Of a stretch of DNA of 45,669 nt, positions 1 through 5,940 are shown piece by piece. The stretch comes from Bacteroidota bacterium (GTDB taxonomy: Bacteria; Bacteroidota; Bacteroidia; UKL13-3): NCBI GenBank assembly GCA_947507965.1, contig CANNQU010000021.1:1-45669 (forward strand), read 5' to 3'. A program made the position numbers and the translations under genes. The notes below the pieces were generated by a model. The model was not told the origin of the DNA. It did not search any database and saw nothing but the letters and a program-made list of their open reading frames with translations. The stretch's first letter is position 1, and each line of letters begins with the position of its first letter.

Positions 1-34
1 AAGGGTATCGAGGGTTCGAATCCCTCCCTCACCG
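1..34 (+). tRNA. tRNA-Ser, 3' end only (window edge)
   Basis: Only the end of the gene is present. A T-arm (5-bp GAGGG/CCCTC stem around TTCGAAT, positions 10-26) is followed by a 7-nt acceptor strand CCTCACC (27-33) and discriminator G34. The G discriminator and the apparent long variable arm before the T-arm fit a class II serine tRNA, but the anticodon lies outside the window. It is 32 bp upstream of tRNA-Pro, so the two may be co-transcribed. Confidence 0.65.
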
Positions 35-66
35 CACGAGGAGCTGAAGTAAAGAGGTGAATAAGA

Positions 67-143
67 CGGGGTGTAGCGTAGCCCGGTATCGCGTCTGCTT
101 TGGGAGCAGAAGGTCGTAGGTTCGAATCCTGCCACCCCGACCA
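67..143 (+). tRNA. tRNA-Pro (anticodon UGG)
   Basis: The cloverleaf can be folded by eye. The acceptor strand CGGGGTG (67-73) pairs with CACCCCG (133-139), followed by discriminator A140 and an encoded CCA (141-143). The anticodon stem is TCTGC/GCAGA with loop 99-105 and anticodon TGG at 101-103, which reads proline CCA codons. The T-loop is the usual TTCGAAT. The 3' part, from position 97 onward, is duplicated at 35307, so this gene is the integration target of the island that follows. The duplicate restores a full-length tRNA, which keeps the host gene functional. Confidence 0.97.
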
Positions 144-161
144 ATCCCACAAAGGGTTTCA
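97..161 (+). repeat. attL: 65-bp direct repeat, left end of the island
   Basis: This segment is identical base for base to 35307-35371. It starts in the anticodon stem of tRNA-Pro, runs through the anticodon loop, T-arm and CCA end, and stops inside the hairpin of the tRNA terminator. Tyrosine recombinases commonly recombine within tRNA anticodon or T-loop sequence and leave such a repeat. The intact tRNA lies at this end and the orphan 3' half at the other, so the element entered downstream of the tRNA. Confidence 0.95.
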
Positions 162-182
162 CGAAAGTGAGACCCTTTTTTA
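151..182 (+). terminator. Rho-independent terminator of tRNA-Pro
   Basis: A 12-bp stem (151-162 pairing with 167-178, one G-T wobble) closed by a GAAA tetraloop (163-166) overlaps and is followed by a T-run. The attL repeat ends at position 161, inside this stem, so integration splits the terminator, yet both junction products still form a hairpin. Confidence 0.85.
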
Positions 183-190
183 TTTAGCAA

Positions 191-228
191 AGTTGAAACA
201 TAGTTGAAACAATTTGAATGTTTCAACT
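191..228. promoter_or_regulatory. Putative integrase arm-type sites, left end
   Basis: Two direct copies of AGTTGAAACA begin at 191 and 202, exactly 11 bp apart, and one inverted copy (TGTTTCAACT) lies at 219-228. The same 10-mer occurs twice with the same 11-bp pitch at 35172 and 35183, next to attR and the integrase. Paired repeats at both ends of an element, about one helical turn apart, are what arm-type binding sites of a lambda-like integrase with an N-terminal arm-binding domain look like. The binding itself is inferred. Confidence 0.7.
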
Positions 229-335
229 ATATCTTCAATTAACTGCAATACAATATTGTTTAACCAATCCTAACCCTGAGGACCTAGGCTAAATTAAAAA
301 AAGTCTGATTTACTACTTTAAGTGAATTAAAAGTA

Positions 336-343
336 TATATTTG
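336..343 (+). promoter_or_regulatory. Possible Bacteroidota -7 element (TATATTTG)
   Basis: TATATTTG matches the TAnnTTTG consensus of the Bacteroidota primary sigma factor and lies about 43 bp ahead of the start of the four-gene exported operon. No convincing -33 TTTG is seen at the usual spacing, so this is tentative. Confidence 0.35.
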
Positions 344-386
344 ACGAAATTATTTTATAAAAAAATAATTAAAATAAGGTCGCCGA

Positions 387-1655
387 ATGAAAAAACGGGC
401 TTCAGATTTTAATAATTTAACGATAATAAATTTCATAACAAAATTGAAATTTGTTTCAATCTTCATTTCCTTTTCCTTTATAGGTATTTCTGGGTTTGCT
501 CAGAGCTATTGTGTTCAACACGGAGGTACTCCACCTGAACCAGGTGTTGTTCAAACTTGCCAAGATGGAGGTCCGTGTGGCAATTGTCCTTCATGTCAGG
601 CCATGCGTGATGAACGGCAAAAAAAAGTAAGCGAACAGCAAGCGCAAGAGGCACAAACTTTTGCAATCCAACAAGCAAAACAACTTCAAGCACAGGCTGA
701 AGCAAGTCGGCAAGCACAAAAGGATTTGGAATTCTTGAAACAGGCAGATGAGAACAAGGCACAATTGGAGCAATTAGTGGCTCAAAACGAAGCCAAAAGG
801 CTAGCCGCCTCTTTAGAATTTGAGAAACAAATTGAAGGTTCACGAAAGGAACGTGATGATTATATGGCAAATCTAAGCGAGACACAGCAGTCATTTGCAG
901 GAAAAGCAAAAACCATAGACGATGATATTTTTTGGGATGCAACAGTTGAAATGACAAATTATGAAACTGTATATGATAAGGACAAATATTTATATGCTTT
1001 TAAAAATAAAGCTGGTAGTTTGGTGACTGGTTATAATTATAAATATGCCCAACCTTATTATCAAGGTGTAGCCCCTGTTTTAAAAGTTGGTGACAAGTCA
1101 TGGTCTCTTATAAATTCAAAAGAAGAAGTACTAATACGATTTGATGATGCCTATCAAAAAAAATATGGTTTGGAATATTTTAGTATTGATCCTTTTTATA
1201 ATGGAGTAGCTGTAATTCACACAGCTAGCTATAACTTTGGCTGTATTGATACTCGAGGAAAACCTCTGATTAAAACAGAATTTTCCCAAATCGGAAATTT
1301 CCAAAATGAGGTTGCTATTGCGGAGAAGCAAATTCGTCATGAAGTGTTTAAATCGGAATGGCGCGATTTTAATAATATATACTTTAACTATTATCTTGTA
1401 GGTATTATTGATAAAAATGGGGAGTGGGTAAATCCACCGAAAACAAAGTTTAATATTGAATACCCCATGCCAATGATTGTTTTAACTACTGAGCTCCAAC
1501 AACCCGCTAATTTAACCTATGCAGAATGGAAAGCCCAACTTGCTGCACAAAAAATTTTGGATGAAATTGAATACGAAAAAGAAAGCAAGAGATTCGATAA
1601 TGAAAAAACCCGACGACTTAATGAAGCACGTTCTCAGGGAATGATAATAGAATAA
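387..1655 (+). CDS. Exported coiled-coil protein with WG-like repeats
   Basis: The 422-residue product has a long N-terminal region with a hydrophobic stretch around residues 22-38 that ends in a likely signal-peptidase site (GFAQ/S). A short cysteine cluster follows (six Cys at about residues 42-70), then a Gln/Ala/Glu-rich coiled coil (about 75-160). The C-terminal half carries degenerate WG/KWG-type units, in which motifs such as 'G.IDKNGEWV' and 'GCIDTRGKPLI' recur at intervals. WG-repeat proteins are beta-rich and usually extracytoplasmic in Bacteroidota; their roles are poorly defined. It is the first gene of a tight four-gene operon whose products all have export signals; the next start codon is 1 bp after its stop. 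No enzymatic motif is visible. The function is unknown. Confidence 0.8.
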   Translation: MKKRASDFNNLTIINFITKLKFVSIFISFSFIGISGFAQSYCVQHGGTPPEPGVVQTCQDGGPCGNCPSCQAMRDERQKKVSEQQAQEAQTFAIQQAKQLQAQAEASRQAQKDLEFLKQADENKAQLEQLVAQNEAKRLAASLEFEKQIEGSRKERDDYMANLSETQQSFAGKAKTIDDDIFWDATVEMTNYETVYDKDKYLYAFKNKAGSLVTGYNYKYAQPYYQGVAPVLKVGDKSWSLINSKEEVLIRFDDAYQKKYGLEYFSIDPFYNGVAVIHTASYNFGCIDTRGKPLIKTEFSQIGNFQNEVAIAEKQIRHEVFKSEWRDFNNIYFNYYLVGIIDKNGEWVNPPKTKFNIEYPMPMIVLTTELQQPANLTYAEWKAQLAAQKILDEIEYEKESKRFDNEKTRRLNEARSQGMIIE

Positions 1656-1656
1656 A

Positions 1657-3183
1657 ATGAAAGGTATAAAACTAATATTTATTTTCTGTTTATTATACGG
1701 GCAGCTTTTTTCACAAACTGCTAAGGAAAAATACCAACAAGCACAACTAGCATACGATGCAGGAAAATATGCTGATGCATTATATTACCTTGGTGAAACG
1801 GAAAATGCGCTCGGAGGTACCAATGCACGCATTCAATCTTTAAAAACTCTTGTATATTATGATCAGGGGGATAAGGAAAAAGCGGCAATAGAATTAGCCA
1901 AATATTTCAGAGTGGTATCTTCTTCGATGGAAGCGACTGAAGGCTATAAAAATATGCTTGACCTTCAGAAAGAATTGAAAACAACTATTGAAAATAATTT
2001 CAATGAAAAGAAGAAAAAAGCAGAGGTAGAGCATCAGAAGGAACTTAATGCAATTGCCGCTGATCTTGCTCATAGACAGGAAGAATATTATTACAATTTA
2101 ATTAAAAACTGTGAATACCCTCAAGCTATCCGTGATTTTATCAATAAATATCCCAAGAGTTCGTACAACCCTTCTCTTGAAAGTAAGATTTCGAGAATCA
2201 GTAAAGATATTGATAAACAGACCAACCCGGGATTGTACCTCGTGGAAGCTTTACAAACAGGTAATCAAACACTTGTCGATAAATTATTATCGTATGGCTG
2301 TAATGTAAACGTGAAAGGGAAATCCGGAAAATACGCGGTTCATGTTGCGGTAGCAAAATCAGATCTAGCTAATCTAAAAAAACTTTTTTACGCCGGGGCT
2401 AATATCAATTTGAAGGACGAAAATGGAAGAACACCATTGTCCTTGGCTGTAGAAAAAGAAAATTTAGAACTAGTTGACTTCCTAATTAATACCGGTGCTG
2501 ATTTAAATAAAAAAGACAATAAAAACGAAGGGCCTGTCTTTTATGCTATACGTGCCAATTCTCTAACTTTGATTCAGAAGTTAATTACGTATGGTGCTGT
2601 CCTTACCGAAAAGAATACAACAGGCTATACACCTCTAGTAGTTGCGATATTACAGGACCATATTATTATCGCAATTGTACAAAGCCTTTTGCATCAGGGT
2701 GTTTATGTGAATCGTTTAGTAAATGCCAACACTCCGATATACTACGCAACCTATAATAATAAAAACGAACTGGTGGAAATGCTTCTTAAATACAATGCTA
2801 ATCCAAACATAAAATCATCCGATGATTTTACAATGTTGAGCATAGCTACCACGAACAGCAATATAAAAATGATGAAAATTCTTTTGTACGGAAAAGCAAA
2901 TCCTAATCAGACCTCCGCAAATAATTTCTGCCCCCTGCATTACACCGTATTCCATAATCAGCTTGAAGCAACCAAACTTCTATTACTCAACGGGGCATCA
3001 GCAAATATAAAAGGACTTTATGGATGGACTCCGCTTCATTTTGCCTGCCGTGAACAAAATGTAGAAATGGTAAAACTTTTATTGGCAAACAATGCAGATA
3101 AAAACATTAAGGACGTTTGGGGTCGCAGGCCAAAAAAAATAGCCCGAGAACGCCATTTTAAAAATATAAAAAAACTCCTATGA
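1657..3183 (+). CDS. Exported TPR-like/ankyrin-repeat protein
   Basis: The 508-residue product begins with a clear signal peptide (hydrophobic residues 4-18, cleavage near LFSQ/T). Residues 22-90 form two helical pairs resembling a TPR ('A...Y..GKY.DAL..L'). A charged helical linker (about 100-150) follows, then from about residue 193 to the end there are eight or nine ankyrin repeats with the typical 'G.TPL..A......V..LL..GA..N' pattern. Ankyrin repeats mediate protein binding, and with a signal peptide this one would act in the periplasm or outside the cell. It starts 1 bp after the upstream gene and overlaps the next one by 4 bp (ATGA), so the genes are probably translationally coupled. 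The partner and role are unknown. Confidence 0.85.
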   Translation: MKGIKLIFIFCLLYGQLFSQTAKEKYQQAQLAYDAGKYADALYYLGETENALGGTNARIQSLKTLVYYDQGDKEKAAIELAKYFRVVSSSMEATEGYKNMLDLQKELKTTIENNFNEKKKKAEVEHQKELNAIAADLAHRQEEYYYNLIKNCEYPQAIRDFINKYPKSSYNPSLESKISRISKDIDKQTNPGLYLVEALQTGNQTLVDKLLSYGCNVNVKGKSGKYAVHVAVAKSDLANLKKLFYAGANINLKDENGRTPLSLAVEKENLELVDFLINTGADLNKKDNKNEGPVFYAIRANSLTLIQKLITYGAVLTEKNTTGYTPLVVAILQDHIIIAIVQSLLHQGVYVNRLVNANTPIYYATYNNKNELVEMLLKYNANPNIKSSDDFTMLSIATTNSNIKMMKILLYGKANPNQTSANNFCPLHYTVFHNQLEATKLLLLNGASANIKGLYGWTPLHFACREQNVEMVKLLLANNADKNIKDVWGRRPKKIARERHFKNIKKLL

Positions 3184-3689
3184 AAAAAAATATTTTGCTA
3201 TGTCTTTTTATAATATATTTATCATTTTCATGTAAAAAAGAAGATCATATAAATGAAGTACTTACCAGGACAGGTGGTGGTGCTGATATTACGATAATGA
3301 GCAGTGATCAACCATCGGCTACCGTGATATTTAAAGGTAGTTTTAAATCAATAAACATGGGTGCATACAAAACAGATGAGGATGCATACACTGTTATACT
3401 TGAAGACATTGTTGATGGTAGTTTAAAAAAACAATTATTGCTAAAGTTCGAAAAATATCAAGTTGGCTGGGTTAGCATAACAGGTGGACAATTTATATTA
3501 ACTTCCGGAGCGGTTTCTACTGTCTATAGCGTCGATTGGATTAGGGACCCAAGAATACTTAATTTACAGCTTGCAGATGTGAACAATATAATTTCAGGAA
3601 GCTTTAGTTATCCTACTCCGTATGCAAATGGAACCCGTCATATTGTGTCAGGAACATTTTATTCTTATCGTTTACCAGATAGAAACTAA
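3180..3689 (+). CDS. Small putative lipoprotein
   Basis: The 169-residue product has a lysine-rich start, a hydrophobic core and a lipobox (LSFSC, Cys18) directly followed by charged residues. This indicates lipidation by Lgt and cleavage by LspA. The mature part has many alternating hydrophobic/polar stretches and ends in a run that looks like beta strands ('ISGSFSYPTP...HIVSGTFYSYRL'), suggesting a small beta-sandwich or barrel. I do not recognise a family. The start codon overlaps the stop of the ankyrin gene (ATGA), and the next gene begins 2 bp after its stop, so it belongs to the same operon. Confidence 0.75.
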   Translation: MKKNILLCLFIIYLSFSCKKEDHINEVLTRTGGGADITIMSSDQPSATVIFKGSFKSINMGAYKTDEDAYTVILEDIVDGSLKKQLLLKFEKYQVGWVSITGGQFILTSGAVSTVYSVDWIRDPRILNLQLADVNNIISGSFSYPTPYANGTRHIVSGTFYSYRLPDRN

Positions 3690-3691
3690 AT

Positions 3692-4342
3692 ATGAAAAAA
3701 ATATTTATATCCCTTATATTGATGGGCTTTTCTATAAGTCTATTATCCCAACCTACAGATAAGAACTACTATAGTCCGTATAATTTTCCAAATAAGTATG
3801 AATCCGATAAGATGAATAAGAATTTTAACATGTCATTCGTATTTCCAGTATTTGGAGGACATTATTACAATTCATATAACTATGCGGATTTCGCACGAAT
3901 TAAGATTATCGAATATATGAATATAAATTTTGGAATTGGAGTTTCGGGCGGTTGGTATTCTAATAAAACTGTTCATTACACCATTGAAAGTCAAGAAGCG
4001 TATACGCTTAAAACAGCCAATTTCATCAAAGCATTATTGGGTGGCGGTCTTACCTTTAGACTTGCAGATCCAATAAATCTTTCTGCCCGTTGTGGTTATT
4101 TGGTTGGTAAGGAAAACTATATAACTTCAGAAATTCGTCCAGCATATTTATACAATTATTGGGACAAAGTTACTTATTCCCAATCTTCGAATTTTAAATT
4201 CAGATCAGGTTTCTTTTATAATTTTACTCTGCTTTATGCATTTAAAGCAGGAGGGCTTAGTGTTTCTCGGGGTGCGTTTTTTATGGCATCAGGAATTGAG
4301 TTTATGAACTCAATTGGGATTGTTTTCCCCATTGGGAACTAA
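3692..4342 (+). CDS. Exported outer-membrane-like protein
   Basis: The 216-residue product has a signal peptide (cleavage near LLSQ/P at about residue 20). The mature sequence is rich in Tyr, Phe, Asn and Gly in alternating patterns ('FGIGVSGGWYSNKTVHYTIE', 'GGLTFRLADPINLSARCGYLVG'), as in small outer-membrane beta-barrels or conserved 'porin family' proteins of Bacteroidota. The last residues form a hydrophobic strand but do not end in the canonical terminal Phe. It is the last gene of the four-gene operon. With the lipoprotein, ankyrin and WG proteins it could form an envelope complex; that is inference from co-localisation only. Confidence 0.7.
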   Translation: MKKIFISLILMGFSISLLSQPTDKNYYSPYNFPNKYESDKMNKNFNMSFVFPVFGGHYYNSYNYADFARIKIIEYMNINFGIGVSGGWYSNKTVHYTIESQEAYTLKTANFIKALLGGGLTFRLADPINLSARCGYLVGKENYITSEIRPAYLYNYWDKVTYSQSSNFKFRSGFFYNFTLLYAFKAGGLSVSRGAFFMASGIEFMNSIGIVFPIGN

Positions 4343-4587
4343 TTCAAATACTTGTATAAGCAATGGAGAAGTCTAGCAAACTAAAGCAATGTAACTTTGA
4401 GTAAAATGGACGAAAGTTTATCGTTTAGAAATAATCAAACTTAACTATCGAAGGCGATCATCCGAAAGCGAAAGCCAGTAGATGTGACCCGGAGCGTTAC
4501 ATGGAGTACTCAGCAAACTTATTGTAGGTTGATACATTTACTTACATTGAATCGGGAATGCCTCTTCAGTTTATGTATTTCATGGGC

Positions 4588-5940
4588 CTAAGGCTTAGAT
4601 TCATTCAATATCGAATTCAAAGTACTTCCTAAAGCCTCAATCAACTTTGACTCGAGTGCTGAGAAATCATTTAACGATGAAAACGGAATTTCAATCGCCG
4701 TAACCGTAATTTTATCTTTTCCTCCGAATCCTGAAACCAATTCAAATTTATCCGGTGGATTGATTTCTTCGGAATTGTTTGGATAAACGAGAATTACATC
4801 GGTACAACCACGCTTATATGCGTAACTCAACATCTGATATAAATCACTCTGGGCAATGCCTTTCTTGGGGTCAGACTTAAAATTACCGGGTCTTAGCTTG
4901 TACTTTGTGTCAACGATTATTGTTTTGTTGGAACCATCCTTTGAGGTAAGAAAAATATCATGTTGCATTTGAAACACCTTCGGGTTATTGGAAAGGTATT
5001 CATTGGATTTCTGATATTCGACTTTCCACTGCTTCGAAAATTTGACTTCTAAAAAACCAGCCAAGAAATCCTCGAAGATATATTCCATTGGAAATAACAA
5101 GCACCATTGTGAAAGATCATATGTATTACTCGAATAGAGTTTTTGGCCAAGTATTAACCGACAACTATCAAGAATTTTGATGTAATCTTCGAAAAAAGAA
5201 TTCAGTGATATGCTTTCAATATCGTGGATAGAATAAGCCTGCTCTTCAACTTCATCCAAAATAAATACCACCTCTTGCAGCGTTCGAAGATTCTCCGAAA
5301 ACTTGGTTTGATTAAGTAGCAACCGGGAACAGTACTTAATTACACGATTAACTTTATTATCAAACACAAAGGGTTCATAATCACATTCTATGTTCTGAAA
5401 ATTTGCATTCGATATGCCCCGGTTGATATAGCGTTTGAAATTTATAGCTCCTCTTGGGGTTTGCATTGTATCTTCTAATTCCTGATACTTAGTCAGAGGC
5501 TGCTTGGAAACACAATTTAAAAACTGATTGGCAATTAAGTTGATGATTAACTCCGGGAATTCGTTGACCGAAATTGTGTCGAGGGATGCCTGATCGAAAG
5601 GGAAATTCCATTTACGGCAATAGCTGAACCAGTAAAAGATATGCCGAAGCATTAACATCTTTTCCGCTTCAGATGGTTGAGGTAATTGAAGTTTGAAGAC
5701 CTTCGGATAAATTTCGATAACTTCATCTCCATTTTGTATAAAGCCGACGAAATTATTTGCCCGAATCTGATTGTTGTCAAACTGTAAAAAAGGTTGATAA
5801 TGCTTATCGTCTGACCCTTCAGACAATTCAATAGCCTCATCTAAGAAAAGTCGCTGTTGCCAGATGCCTTTCAAGATTTGTTGTAAAGCAATTTTGTTAT
5901 TAACGCTTACCCAATTACCATATTCATAAATTAAAGCCAT
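4588..5940 (-). CDS. mcrC: McrC-like nuclease subunit of McrBC restriction system
   Basis: McrC is the endonuclease partner of the McrB motor in modification-dependent (type IV) restriction. This 450-residue protein has the N-terminal beta-rich McrC region (about 1-85, with 'GFIQ.GDEVIEIYPK') and a C-terminal PD-(D/E)XK nuclease core: Glu near 290 (FPMEYIFEDF), HD at 327-328, then VDTKYK with Asp344 and Lys346. All expected catalytic residues appear present. Its ATG overlaps the mcrB stop codon (TAATG), which is typical translational coupling of the pair. The family assignment is secure; the recognised DNA modification cannot be read from this subunit. Confidence 0.92.
   Translation of the reverse strand: MALIYEYGNWVSVNNKIALQQILKGIWQQRLFLDEAIELSEGSDDKHYQPFLQFDNNQIRANNFVGFIQNGDEVIEIYPKVFKLQLPQPSEAEKMLMLRHIFYWFSYCRKWNFPFDQASLDTISVNEFPELIINLIANQFLNCVSKQPLTKYQELEDTMQTPRGAINFKRYINRGISNANFQNIECDYEPFVFDNKVNRVIKYCSRLLLNQTKFSENLRTLQEVVFILDEVEEQAYSIHDIESISLNSFFEDYIKILDSCRLILGQKLYSSNTYDLSQWCLLFPMEYIFEDFLAGFLEVKFSKQWKVEYQKSNEYLSNNPKVFQMQHDIFLTSKDGSNKTIIVDTKYKLRPGNFKSDPKKGIAQSDLYQMLSYAYKRGCTDVILVYPNNSEEINPPDKFELVSGFGGKDKITVTAIEIPFSSLNDFSALESKLIEALGSTLNSILNESKP

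Noticed and set aside
4343-4587. Possible small RNA or gene between the exported operon and mcrC
   Set aside because: No clear hairpin with T-run, promoter or coding pattern could be supported in these 245 bp.
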